Shown one piece after another: positions 50,988 to 59,974 of a DNA stretch of 64,000 nucleotides. The notes below the pieces were generated by a model. It was not told the DNA's origin, made no database searches, and was given only the letters and a program-made list of their open reading frames with translations. The translations under genes and the position numbers were made by a program. The DNA is from DAHUYF01 sp963838385 (GTDB lineage Bacteria; Pseudomonadota; Alphaproteobacteria; ATCC43930; CGMCC-115725), in the NCBI GenBank assembly GCA_963838385.1, contig CAWIRE010000001.1, positions 1,860,001-1,924,000 on the forward strand, read 5' to 3'. Each line of letters opens with the position of its first letter. Position 1 is the first letter of the stretch.

Positions 50988-51896
50988 TCACACCGAGAGC
51001 CCCGGCACGAGGAACCGCCCGAGGCTCTGCCGCATCGCCTCGGTCAATGCGAGTGATTTGCGCGTGGCGAGGTCGAAGGTGACGGCGACCGCCTCGGTCG
51101 TGGCCACCGCCGCGCCGCTCTCGCGGTCGAACAGCCAATGTCCCCAGGTGAAGGCCTTGGCGCCGATCGTCTTGATGCCGGAGCGCAACGCCAGCACATC
51201 GCCCTGGCGCGGCGTGGCGTGATAGATCAGGCGGTATTCGAGCGCGGCGCCGCCATGCTTCTCGGCCGAGCGGTCGGCGCCGCGCGTCTTCGCCACCATG
51301 TTCGGGATGGAATCGGCGACCCGGCCGATCACCGCGCGCGTCACCATCAGGCCGCGCGGGTCGCATTCCTGCGGGCCCACCGCGCCCTGCTGCGTCAGCA
51401 GCAATCCCAGCCGGTCCGCCTCGGCCCAATCCGGCCGCGGCCGCGGCGGATCGAGCGTCAGGCTGCGCGGCCGTCCATGCTCGGGCAAGGTCTCGACCAA
51501 TGCTCCGGCGCGCGCCTTCACCGCCTCGGGCAGCGGCAAGGTGAAGCGCCGCTCCGCATCGACCAGCGCCGCCACGGTGATGAAGCTCGCGGCAATTGCG
51601 CCGGTGAGCGTGTTGCGCATTTCCTGGTAGAGCCGCAGCCGCTCGCCCTCGCAGGCGAGCACGCCGCCCCAGATCGCGAAGGGCTCGCCGGGCCGCAGCT
51701 CCCGGAGAAAGCGGATATGATGATCGAGCGGCACCAGTTCGGCATCGAGCGCGCGGCACTGGCTCGGGCCCAGCCCCAGCGCCAAGGCGAGCGCCGGCAG
51801 GCCGTCGCCGATGCGCGCGACGTAGAACTGCACATTCATGTGCCCCATCACGTCGCATTCCCAGCTCTGCACGCTGCCCAGGCCGATCTCGATCAT
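50988..51896 (-). CDS. Acyl-CoA/acyl-ACP thioesterase-like double hotdog protein
   Basis: The 302-residue protein has two hotdog-fold halves of the 4HBT type: the first begins WECDVMGHMNVQFYVARIGD, which contains the D-x-x-GHMN pattern of the catalytic aspartate, and the second has RLIYHATPRQGDVLALRSGI. It would hydrolyse acyl thioesters in fatty-acid metabolism. ATG 51896 is chosen as it follows CGGGGGAGCG and begins the first hotdog strand. It stands as a single gene ending at a terminator. Confidence 0.82.
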   Translation of the reverse strand: MIEIGLGSVQSWECDVMGHMNVQFYVARIGDGLPALALALGLGPSQCRALDAELVPLDHHIRFLRELRPGEPFAIWGGVLACEGERLRLYQEMRNTLTGAIAASFITVAALVDAERRFTLPLPEAVKARAGALVETLPEHGRPRSLTLDPPRPRPDWAEADRLGLLLTQQGAVGPQECDPRGLMVTRAVIGRVADSIPNMVAKTRGADRSAEKHGGAALEYRLIYHATPRQGDVLALRSGIKTIGAKAFTWGHWLFDRESGAAVATTEAVAVTFDLATRKSLALTEAMRQSLGRFLVPGLSV

Positions 51897-52177
51897 CGCT
51901 CCCCCGCTCTCCGTTCCGCCAGCTCGGCGACGACGCAACGAGCCGCGCCGGCGCCGAGCCTCGGCTCCGGGACAACCCGATCGCGTCGTTGCAGAAAGGC
52001 GGCGGAGCCTAGCGATCGCGCACCACCAGCTCAAGCATCACGTCTGATGATGGCAATCACCACGAAGGCGCGGCCGGCGGCGAGCCCGCCCGGAGATTTG
52101 GCGCCGGCTGCGGCGATGCTCTAGGCTTGTTGTAGAGACCGGCGACAGTCGGTCAAGAAGATGAACGGGATGGAAGC

Positions 52178-53857
52178 GTGACGGGATTATCGATCGAGGC
52201 GGCGATCAAGGCGCTGACCGCGCCGGGCGCGCCTTTCGAGATGGAAGAGCGGGTGATCCGCGGCATTCCCACGCGGGTGTGGAAGAACGCGCCGCCCACG
52301 CTGCGCGCCGTGTTCGACGGCAGCCGCGCCCATGGCGAGCTGCCCTTCATCGTCTATGAGGAGGAGCGGCTGAGCTATGCCGAGCATTATCGGCGGAGCG
52401 CGGCGCTGGCGCGCGCTCTCGCCCGCCGCTTCGGCATAGCCAAGGGCGACCGCGTCGCCCTCGCCATGCGCAACTTCCCGGAATGGTCGATCGCGTTCTG
52501 GGCCGCGGTGTCGGCCGGCGCCGTCGTCGTGCCGCTCAACGCCTGGATGACCGGCGCCGAGTTGCAGTATTGCCTCGAGGATTCCGGCGCCCGCCTGCTC
52601 ATCGCCGATGCCGAGCGGCTCGAGCGGCTGCTGCCGCATCTCGCCGGGCTCAGGCTCGAGGCGGTGCTGGTGGCGCGGGCCGGGCACGCGCTGCCGCAAG
52701 GAGCGATGCGGCTCGAGGATGCTCTCGGCGATGACGGCGCTCTGCCGGAGGTGACGATCGATCCCGAGGATGACGCCACGATCTTCTATACCTCGGGCAC
52801 GACCGGCAAGCCCAAGGGCGCGCTCGGGACGCATCGCAACATCTGCACCAACCTGCTGAGCATCGCCTTCGCCCGCGCCCGCGTGCTGCTGCGCCGCGGC
52901 GAGCCCCTGCCGGCGCCGGGCACGGCGCCCAAGACCGCGACGCTGCTGTCGGTGCCGTTCTTCCATGCCACCGGCTGTCATTCCGTGCTGTGCGCGGTGC
53001 TCCATGGCGGCAACAAGCTCGTCCTGATGCATCGCTGGGAGCCGGAGCGCGCGCTGCGGCTCATCGAGCGCGAGCGCATCAACAGCTTCGGCGGCGTGCC
53101 GTCGATGGCCTGGCAGGTGCTGGAGCATCCCGCCTTCGAGCGCTACGACCTCTCCAGCGTCGAGAGCATCGGCTATGGCGGCGCGCCGGCGGCGCCGGAG
53201 CTGGTGGCGCGCATCAAGGAGAAATTCCCCAAGGTCATGCCGGGCAACGGCTATGGCCTGACCGAGACCTCCTCGGTCACCTCGCAAAACGCCGCCGAGG
53301 ATTACCAGCGCAAGCCCGACAGCGCCGGGCTGGTCATTCCGGTCTGCGACGTGCGCGTGGTCGACGCCGCCGGACGCGACGTGGCGCGGGGCGAGATCGG
53401 CGAGCTCTGGGTCAAGGGGCCCAATGTGGTGAAGGGCTATTGGAACAAGCCCGAGGCGACGGCTGCGAGCTTCAGCGCGGGCTGGCTTCATACCGGCGAT
53501 CTCGTGCGTATCGACGAGGAGGGCTTCCTCTACATCCTCGACCGGGTCAAGGACATGCTGATCCGCGGCGGCGAGAACGTCTATTGCGTCGAGGTCGAGG
53601 ACGCGCTCTACAGCCATCCCGCGGTGATGGACGCGGCGGTGATCGGCATTCCCCATCGCGTGCTCGGCGAGGAGGTCGGCGCCGTGGTGCAGGTGAAGCC
53701 CGGCACCGCGATCGACGAGACCGCGCTGCGGCGCCACGTCGGCGAGCGCCTCGCCGCCTTCAAGGTACCGGTGCGCATCCTGCTCCGCGACGAGCCGCTG
53801 CCGCGCAACGCCAACGGCAAGATCCTGAAGCGCGAGCTCAAGGCCGCGTTCGCATGA
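52178..53857 (+). CDS. Fatty-acyl-CoA synthetase / AMP-dependent acyl-CoA ligase
   Basis: The 559-residue ligase of the ANL superfamily shows the P-loop FYTSGTTGKPKGALGTH (about residue 206), the YGLTETSSV motif, the WLHTGDLVRIDEEGFLYILD hinge region and the C-terminal NANGKILKREL with the catalytic lysine. It activates a carboxylic acid to acyl-CoA through an adenylate. No in-frame ATG is available, and the GTG at 52178 follows GGGATGGAAGC. It overlaps the FAD-oxidase gene by 4 nt. Confidence 0.93.
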   Translation: MTGLSIEAAIKALTAPGAPFEMEERVIRGIPTRVWKNAPPTLRAVFDGSRAHGELPFIVYEEERLSYAEHYRRSAALARALARRFGIAKGDRVALAMRNFPEWSIAFWAAVSAGAVVVPLNAWMTGAELQYCLEDSGARLLIADAERLERLLPHLAGLRLEAVLVARAGHALPQGAMRLEDALGDDGALPEVTIDPEDDATIFYTSGTTGKPKGALGTHRNICTNLLSIAFARARVLLRRGEPLPAPGTAPKTATLLSVPFFHATGCHSVLCAVLHGGNKLVLMHRWEPERALRLIERERINSFGGVPSMAWQVLEHPAFERYDLSSVESIGYGGAPAAPELVARIKEKFPKVMPGNGYGLTETSSVTSQNAAEDYQRKPDSAGLVIPVCDVRVVDAAGRDVARGEIGELWVKGPNVVKGYWNKPEATAASFSAGWLHTGDLVRIDEEGFLYILDRVKDMLIRGGENVYCVEVEDALYSHPAVMDAAVIGIPHRVLGEEVGAVVQVKPGTAIDETALRRHVGERLAAFKVPVRILLRDEPLPRNANGKILKRELKAAFA

Positions 53858-55236
53858 GCGCGGCAGCAGTGAGCCCGGTCATCGATCGCCTGAGGCAGCG
53901 CTTCGGCGACCGGCTCTCGACCGCGGCGGCGGTGCGGGAGCAGCACGGGCGCGACGAGAGCTACCACCTGCCGGCGCCGCCCGACGCGGTGGTGTTCGCA
54001 CAATCCACGGACGAGGTCGCCGAGGTGGTGCGGGCGTGTGCGGCGGCGAAGGTGCCGGTGATCGCCTTCGGCACCGGCACCTCGCTCGAGGGCCATGTGG
54101 CGGCGCTTCAGGGCGGGGTGTGCATCGATCTCTCGGGGATGAACCGGGTGCTGCGGGTGTCGGCGGCGGATCTCGACTGCACGGTCGAGGCGGGGGTGAC
54201 GAGGAAGCAGCTCAACGAGCATCTGCGCGACACCGGCCTGTTCTTCCCGATCGATCCCGGGGCGGACGCCTCGCTGGGCGGGATGGCGGCGACGCGGGCC
54301 TCGGGGACGAATGCGGTGCGCTACGGCACGATGCGGGAGAACGTGCTGTCGCTGACCGTGGTGCTGGCGGACGGGCGGGTGATCCGCACCGCGCGCCGCG
54401 CGCGCAAATCGGCGGCCGGCTATGACCTGACGCGGCTCTTCGTCGGATCCGAGGGGACGCTGGGGGTGATCACCGAGGTGACGCTCCGGCTCTACGGCAT
54501 TCCCGAGGCGATCATGGCGGCGGTCTGCCCCTTCCCCTCGGTCGAGGCGGCGGTCGACACCGTGGTCGCCACCATCCAGGCCGGCGTGCCGGTAGCCCGC
54601 ATCGAGCTGCTGGACGAGGCGGGAACGGCCGCGGTCGCGGCCTATTCCGGGCTCCAGGGCTTCCGCGCCGAGCCGCATCTCTTCTTCGAGTTCCACGGCA
54701 CCCGGCAGGGGGTGGCGGAACAGGTGGCGCAGGTGAAGGAGTTCGCCGCGGAGCAGGGCGGCACCGAGTTCCGCTGGGCCGCGACGCAGGAGGAGCGCTC
54801 CAAGCTGTGGCAGGCGCGGCATGATGCGCATTACGCGGCGATGGCGAGCCGGCCCGGCGCGCGGGTCTGGGCGACCGATGTCTGCGTGCCGATCTCGCGG
54901 CTCGCCCAATGCATCGCCGAGACGCGCGCCGATCTCGACCGCTCGAGCCTCACCGGCGCCATGGTCGGCCATGTCGGCGACGGCAATTTCCACGTTGCCC
55001 TGCTCGTCGATCCCGCGCGGGCCGAGGAGATCGCCGAGGCGGGCCGGCTCAACGACCGGCTGGTGCAGCGCGCCATCGCCATGGACGGCACCTGCACCGG
55101 CGAGCACGGCGTCGGTTACGGCAAGATGAACTTCCTCATCGCCGAGCATGGCGATGCGATATCGGTGATGCGCAGCTTGAAACGGGCGCTCGATCCCGAC
55201 ACCATCATGAACCCCGGCAAGATCATTCGCGTTTGA
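53854..55236 (+). CDS. FAD-linked oxidase, D-lactate dehydrogenase/glycolate oxidase GlcD-like
   Basis: The 460-residue flavoenzyme has a PCMH-type FAD-binding domain (VPVIAFGTGTSLEGHVAALQ, PGADASLGGMAATRASGTNA, FVGSEGTLGVITEVTLRLYG) and the C-terminal cap with GHVGDGNFHVALLVDP and GTCTGEHGVGYGKMNFL, which carry the metal-binding histidines of D-2-hydroxyacid dehydrogenases. It would oxidise D-lactate or a similar 2-hydroxy acid. It is translationally coupled to the acyl-CoA ligase gene, so an acyl-chain-derived hydroxy acid is a possible substrate. Confidence 0.9.
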   Translation: MSAAAVSPVIDRLRQRFGDRLSTAAAVREQHGRDESYHLPAPPDAVVFAQSTDEVAEVVRACAAAKVPVIAFGTGTSLEGHVAALQGGVCIDLSGMNRVLRVSAADLDCTVEAGVTRKQLNEHLRDTGLFFPIDPGADASLGGMAATRASGTNAVRYGTMRENVLSLTVVLADGRVIRTARRARKSAAGYDLTRLFVGSEGTLGVITEVTLRLYGIPEAIMAAVCPFPSVEAAVDTVVATIQAGVPVARIELLDEAGTAAVAAYSGLQGFRAEPHLFFEFHGTRQGVAEQVAQVKEFAAEQGGTEFRWAATQEERSKLWQARHDAHYAAMASRPGARVWATDVCVPISRLAQCIAETRADLDRSSLTGAMVGHVGDGNFHVALLVDPARAEEIAEAGRLNDRLVQRAIAMDGTCTGEHGVGYGKMNFLIAEHGDAISVMRSLKRALDPDTIMNPGKIIRV

Positions 55237-55278
55237 GACGGACGCCGTCCGTGTCGCCAGCACGTCGAAGGAGAGCCC

Positions 55279-56328
55279 TTGCCACCCGCCCATCTCGCCG
55301 CCTTCCTCGCCGCCGCTGTGCTCCTGATGCCGGCGCTGGCGCGCGCGCAGCAGCCGGCGCCGGACAATGACTGGACCGAGACCGTCCTCGAGGAGGACGA
55401 TTACTGGGCGCCGCACAACCATGACCGGCATTACACCCACGGCATCCAGTTCTCCGGCACCTCGGGCGATGTACATGATCCCTTCTGGCTAGGGCCCTTC
55501 AATTGGCTGAGCGGCTTCACCCCGGCTTTTCCCGACGCGCCGGATGTGTCGCGGCGCTACGATCTGATCCCGCTCGGCCAGAACATCTACACCCCGGACA
55601 ATCCGGCGCTGTTCACTCCCGACCCGCGCGACCGGCCCTATGCCGGCTGGCTCTATGGCGGCGCCGGGATGATGCAGGACACGCCGGGTACCAGTGACGG
55701 CGTCGACAGCTTCGACGACCTCGAAATGAAGCTCGGCCTGGTCGGGCCGGGCTCGTTCGCCCATGCGACGCAGACCAGGTTCCATCTGCTGATCGACGTC
55801 TCGCCCTTTGCCGGCTGGCATGCGCAGCTCCATGACGAGCCGACGCTCGACCTCTTCTATCAGCACAAATGGCGCTACCACGGCGAGACCGACCAGGGCT
55901 GGGGCTGGGATGCGATCCCGCAATGGGATCTGCGCGTCGGCAATGTCTACGATTATGCCGGCGCCGGCGGCATGCTGCGTCTCGGCCGCAACCTGCGCGC
56001 CGATTACGGGCCGCCGCATATCGACATGAATCTCGGCGCCAACTACATCAACCCCAGCCGGATGGTGGGAAACTGGGGCTTCTACGGCTTCATCGGCACC
56101 GAGGCGCGCGCCGTCGCCCATGACATCTTCCTCGACGGCAACGACTTCAAATCGAGCCCCAGCGTCGACAAGTACCCGGCCGTGGACTACCTCGAATCCG
56201 GCGTTGCCTTCTTCTACGACCATTTCCGCCTGGCCTATTCCTACATTTGGGAAACCCCGGAATTCGTGCATCAGGCCGGCCCCGACCATTACGGCTCGCT
56301 CAACCTCACCGTCGACATAAAATTCTGA
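55279..56328 (+). CDS. LpxR-family outer membrane lipid A deacylase-like protein (DUF2219)
   Basis: The 349-residue protein has a signal peptide (about residues 1-23, ending ARA) and an outer-membrane beta-barrel with the LpxR pattern: DRHYTHGIQFSG near the start, RDRPYAGWLYGG and a terminal LNLTVDIKF strand ending in phenylalanine. The LpxR enzyme removes the 3'-acyloxyacyl group of lipid A. The gene has a TTG start at 55279, supported by AAGGAG 6 nt upstream and by the signal peptide beginning directly there. Confidence 0.88.
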   Translation: MPPAHLAAFLAAAVLLMPALARAQQPAPDNDWTETVLEEDDYWAPHNHDRHYTHGIQFSGTSGDVHDPFWLGPFNWLSGFTPAFPDAPDVSRRYDLIPLGQNIYTPDNPALFTPDPRDRPYAGWLYGGAGMMQDTPGTSDGVDSFDDLEMKLGLVGPGSFAHATQTRFHLLIDVSPFAGWHAQLHDEPTLDLFYQHKWRYHGETDQGWGWDAIPQWDLRVGNVYDYAGAGGMLRLGRNLRADYGPPHIDMNLGANYINPSRMVGNWGFYGFIGTEARAVAHDIFLDGNDFKSSPSVDKYPAVDYLESGVAFFYDHFRLAYSYIWETPEFVHQAGPDHYGSLNLTVDIKF

Positions 56329-56401
56329 GCGCCGGCAGACGGTTTGCGCGGCATCGGGCGCCATGATCTACTGCCGCGGCGAAAACCGGACGGGGAGACT
56401 C

Positions 56402-57052
56402 ATGCAGACGAAGCCGGTCAGACCGCGCGATGCCGCGAGCCTCATTCTGCTGCGCGAGCGCAAGGCGGGGCTCGAGGTGCTGCTCGGCCGGCGCGGCAAG
56501 GGCGCGCGCTTCATGCCCGGGCGCTACGTCTTCCCGGGCGGACGGGTGACCGCCGAGGATGCGCGGCGCTGGGCGGGCGAGCTCGCCGATTCGGCCGCGT
56601 CCTTCCTCGCCTTGAAGCGCGCCGCCCTGCGCGAGACCTATGAGGAGACCGGCCTGGTCGTCGGCGAACCCCGCCGCGGCGCGCTCAAGGCGAACGGCGC
56701 GCTCTCGCCCGTCGAGGCGGCCTATCGCGAGGCCGGCGTAGCGCCCGCGCCGGGGCTGCTGCGGCTCGTCGGTCGCGCCATCACCCCCACCGCCTCGCCG
56801 ATCCGCTTCCATGCCCGCTTCTTCCTCGCCGATGGCCGCCATGCCGCGGGCCGGCTGGTGCCCTGCGAGGAGCTCGACGATCTCCATTGGCTTCCGGTCG
56901 AGGGCGAGCCGCCGGGGCTGATGCAGAACGTCACCCGCTTCATGCTGCGCTGCGCGGTCGAGGCCTGGCGCGGCGCATTGCCGGAGAGCCCGCCGCTCTA
57001 TTGGCATCGCGGCCGCCGCTCGCTCGTCCGCCACGGCGTCCCCGCCCGATAG
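56402..57052 (+). CDS. Nudix hydrolase, NUDT19/CoA diphosphatase-like
   Basis: The 216-residue protein has the Nudix core FPGGRVTAED and the RETYEETGL helix with the metal-binding glutamates, separated by an insert longer than in the standard Nudix box. This longer spacing is typical of NUDT19/NUDT7-like proteins that cleave acyl-CoA or CoA diphosphates. ATG 56402 follows GGGGAG by 4 nt. It sits among acyl-CoA genes and is followed 4 nt later by the spermidine-synthase-like gene. Confidence 0.87.
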   Translation: MQTKPVRPRDAASLILLRERKAGLEVLLGRRGKGARFMPGRYVFPGGRVTAEDARRWAGELADSAASFLALKRAALRETYEETGLVVGEPRRGALKANGALSPVEAAYREAGVAPAPGLLRLVGRAITPTASPIRFHARFFLADGRHAAGRLVPCEELDDLHWLPVEGEPPGLMQNVTRFMLRCAVEAWRGALPESPPLYWHRGRRSLVRHGVPAR

Positions 57053-57056
57053 ACCC

Positions 57057-57878
57057 GTGCTGCGCCAGCGCATCATCGCGCAATACGGCGACGCCTGCCG
57101 CATCCAGCAGCTGCGGCGCACACCGCGCTTCCGCTCCTCGCTCTTCGTCGTCGACCTGCCCGAGGGCGCGCGCATCACCCGCATCCTCGGCGCCATCGCC
57201 GATGACGGCACGCTCACCGAGCAGTCGGGCATGAACCTGCTGCATCCCGAGCGGCTCATCTTCCCTTATGAGCGGCTGATGCTGATCGCGCTGGCGCTGG
57301 CGGCGCAGCCGGGCGCGGCGCTGCTGCTGGGGCTCGGCGGCGGCGCCATGCTGCGCCATCTCGAAGCCTATCTGCCGGACTGCGCGCTCACCGTGGTCGA
57401 GCGCGACCGCACGGTGATCGATCTGGCGCGCCGCTTCTTCCACATCACCCGGCCGGTGATCGAGGCCGACGCGCAGGACATGGTCGCCGATGCGCGCGGC
57501 GCCTATGACGCGATCTTCATCGATCTCTATGACGGGCGCGGCATGGCGGCGGTCGAGACCGGCTTCTGGCGCGACTGCGCCGCGGCGCTGGCGCCGGGCG
57601 GATGCCTGGCGATCAACTGGGCCGCTTTCGTCGACGAGGCGGCGGCGCGCGCCGAGGCGGCGGCGATCGAGGCCGCCATCGGCCGCTCCTTCTTCCTGGG
57701 ACCGCATGCGCTGCGCGAGAACGTCGTCCAGCTCGCGCCGCTCGACGGCGGCGTGGCGCTCGCCGATCTGGCGCCGCGCTGGCGCCGCTTCGCGCTCGGC
57801 CACCGCCTGCCGCGCGAGGACCGCGAGGCGATGAAGCGCTGCACGCTCACCGCGCGCTACGAGGCGGCGGCCACCTGA
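57057..57878 (+). CDS. Spermidine synthase-like SAM-dependent protein
   Basis: The 273-residue protein has the Rossmann-like core of spermidine synthase/methyltransferases: LLLGLGGGAMLRHLEAYLP, the acidic VVERDRTVIDLARRFF, and YDAIFIDLYDGRG. The usual aminopropyltransferase N-terminal domain is short, so the true activity is uncertain. A GTG at 57057 lies 4 nt after the Nudix stop and is taken because no ATG precedes the domain. The gene ends 1 nt before the convergent enoyl-CoA hydratase gene. Confidence 0.82.
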   Translation: MLRQRIIAQYGDACRIQQLRRTPRFRSSLFVVDLPEGARITRILGAIADDGTLTEQSGMNLLHPERLIFPYERLMLIALALAAQPGAALLLGLGGGAMLRHLEAYLPDCALTVVERDRTVIDLARRFFHITRPVIEADAQDMVADARGAYDAIFIDLYDGRGMAAVETGFWRDCAAALAPGGCLAINWAAFVDEAAARAEAAAIEAAIGRSFFLGPHALRENVVQLAPLDGGVALADLAPRWRRFALGHRLPREDREAMKRCTLTARYEAAAT

Positions 57879-57879
57879 C

Positions 57880-58704
57880 CTACCGCCCGGTGAACCGCGG
57901 CGCGCGCTTTTCGACGAAATGCGCGACGCCTTCCTTGAAATCCTCGCTGCCGAAGCTCGCGCGCATCTCCTCATTGGCGAGCTCGACCGAGGTGCCGAGA
58001 CCGCTCAGCATGCCGTCCCAGAGCTGCCGCTTCATCACCCGCATAGAGCGCGGCGAGACCGCGCCCGCGAGCTCGCCGGCATAGTCGCGCACCCGTGCCA
58101 CGAATTCCGCCTGCGGGAAAACGCGGTTGACGAGGCCGATGCGCTGCGCCTCCTCGGCGCCGACGCGGCGGGCCGAGAACAGGAGATCGGCGGCGTTGCC
58201 GGGCCCGACCAGGCGCGGCAGCAGCCAGGCGAGGCCGTATTCGGCGATGAGGCCGCGGCGCGAGAAGGCGGTGGTGAAGATCGCCTCGCTGCCGGCAAAG
58301 CGCAGATCGCAATAACAGGCGAAGACGAAGCCCAGCCCCGCCGCCGGCCCGTTGATCGCGCCGATGATCGGCTTGGGGATCGCCGGGAAGTAGCTGTAGC
58401 GCTGCTGGAAATCGGCGCGCACGGGACGGCCGAGATCGAGCGGCGCCGGCGCCTCGCGCGGGATGGTGGCGCCGCCCGAGCCGGCGGCGCCGGAGAGCCG
58501 CTCCATGTCGGCGCCGGCGCAGAACCCCCGCCCGGCGCCGGTGAGGATGATGACGCGCACCTCCGGGTCGCGCGCCGCCGCCTCCATCGCCTGGCGCAGC
58601 CCGGTCTCCATCTCGGCGTTGAAGGCGTTGAGCCGGTCGGGCCGGTTGAAGGCGATGGTGGCGATACGGTCCTCGACGGCATAGAGCACGGCGGGCTCGG
58701 CCAT
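57880..58704 (-). CDS. Enoyl-CoA hydratase/isomerase family protein
   Basis: The 274-residue crotonase-family enzyme has FNRPDRLNAFNAEMETGLRQ, the oxyanion-hole segment GAGRGFCAGADMERL and NGPAAGLGFVFACYCDLRFA. The position of the second catalytic glutamate reads FSRRGLIAEYGLAWLLPRL, so the exact reaction is uncertain. ATG 58704 has AGGAGG 7 nt upstream. Much longer open frames on the same strand are rejected as GC-driven. Confidence 0.93.
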   Translation of the reverse strand: MAEPAVLYAVEDRIATIAFNRPDRLNAFNAEMETGLRQAMEAAARDPEVRVIILTGAGRGFCAGADMERLSGAAGSGGATIPREAPAPLDLGRPVRADFQQRYSYFPAIPKPIIGAINGPAAGLGFVFACYCDLRFAGSEAIFTTAFSRRGLIAEYGLAWLLPRLVGPGNAADLLFSARRVGAEEAQRIGLVNRVFPQAEFVARVRDYAGELAGAVSPRSMRVMKRQLWDGMLSGLGTSVELANEEMRASFGSEDFKEGVAHFVEKRAPRFTGR

Positions 58705-58795
58705 GGCTTTCCTCCTGCGCTTCTGCTTCTCTCGCGCGAGCATAGCCGAGGCGCTCCCGGGGGCGCCACCGACAGAAGCGGAGGGGAAGGGAGCG

Positions 58796-59965
58796 ATGGC
58801 CGAGCCTGCGCCGGCAACGCTGAGCATGGCGCAGCGGCGCTGGAGCCTTGCCGCCGCGATCACCATGGCGGCGGTCTTCGGCGTCGGCGCGGGCTTCGGC
58901 GCGCCGCTCTTCTCGCTGCTGCTCGAGCAACGCGGCACCCCGGCGAGCCTGACCGGTCTCAACGCCGCGGCCGCATATCTGGGCGTCATTTTCGGTCCGC
59001 TCTGGACGCCGCCGCTGGTGCGCCGCTTCGGCATCCGGCCCTTTCTCCTCGCCTGCCTCGGCCTCAACGTCGTCCTCTTCCTGGCGATGAAGCCGCTGGA
59101 CGCGCTCTGGACGTGGTTCGCGCTGCGCCTGCTGCTGGGCATCGCCGGCTCGGGCCTCTTCACCGCCGCCGAGGCCTGGATCAACCTCCTGGCCGGCGAT
59201 GCCAGCCGCGGCCGCATCATCGGCGTCTACATGGCGACGCTCTCCGGGGGATTCGCGCTGGGGCCGCTGTTGCTGGTGCTCACCGGCATCGAAGGCTGGC
59301 TGCCCTTCCTTGTCGCCGCCGCCGTTCCGGCGCTCGCGGCGCTGCCGCTCCTCGGCGTCGGCTCCTTTGCCCGCGGCCTCGGCCGCGAGCCCGCCGCGAG
59401 CGCGCTCGCCATCTTCCGCAAGGCGCCTTTCATCGTGCTGGCCGGCGGGCTCTACGGCTTCTTCGAATCGACCACGCTGGCGCTGCTGCCGATCTGGGGC
59501 GTGCGCACGGGCCTGGCGCCCACCGCGGCGGCGGCGCTGCTGACGGCGCTGGGCCTGGGCTCGGTGGCGCTGCAGTTGCCGATCGGCGTCCTCTCCGACC
59601 GGATGGCGCGGCTGGGCGTGCTGCGGCTCTGCGCGCTGGCCGGGCTCGCGGGCGCGGCGCTGCTGCCGCTGGCGGCGCGCGCCGGCAATCTCGCCATCTT
59701 CGCCGCGGTGCCGCTCTGGGGCGGATGTGCCGCCGGAATCTATCCCGTCACGCTGGCGATCGCCGGAGCGCGCTTCCGCGGCGCCGAGCTGGTGAGCGCC
59801 AATGCCGCGCTCATCGTCGCCTATGGGCTGGGTTCGCTGCTCGGCCCCAGCCTCGGCGGCGTCGCCATGGACCTCTGGAACCCCGACGGGCTGCTGGCGG
59901 CCCTGGCGCTGCTCTTCGCCATCTTTGTCGGGCTGACCATTGGCTGGCGCCGCGCCGCTTTCTAG
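58796..59965 (+). CDS. MFS transporter, YcaD-like
   Basis: The 389-residue protein has about twelve hydrophobic segments and an MFS organisation, with a loop between helices 2 and 3 (LVRRFGIRPFLLACLG) and PIGVLSDRMARLGVLRLCAL in the second half. The family resembles YcaD/UPF0226-type transporters; substrate is unknown. ATG 58796 follows GAGGGGAAGGGAG. It is divergent from the hydratase gene. Confidence 0.87.
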   Translation: MAEPAPATLSMAQRRWSLAAAITMAAVFGVGAGFGAPLFSLLLEQRGTPASLTGLNAAAAYLGVIFGPLWTPPLVRRFGIRPFLLACLGLNVVLFLAMKPLDALWTWFALRLLLGIAGSGLFTAAEAWINLLAGDASRGRIIGVYMATLSGGFALGPLLLVLTGIEGWLPFLVAAAVPALAALPLLGVGSFARGLGREPAASALAIFRKAPFIVLAGGLYGFFESTTLALLPIWGVRTGLAPTAAAALLTALGLGSVALQLPIGVLSDRMARLGVLRLCALAGLAGAALLPLAARAGNLAIFAAVPLWGGCAAGIYPVTLAIAGARFRGAELVSANAALIVAYGLGSLLGPSLGGVAMDLWNPDGLLAALALLFAIFVGLTIGWRRAAF

Positions 59966-59974
59966 GATCGCGGC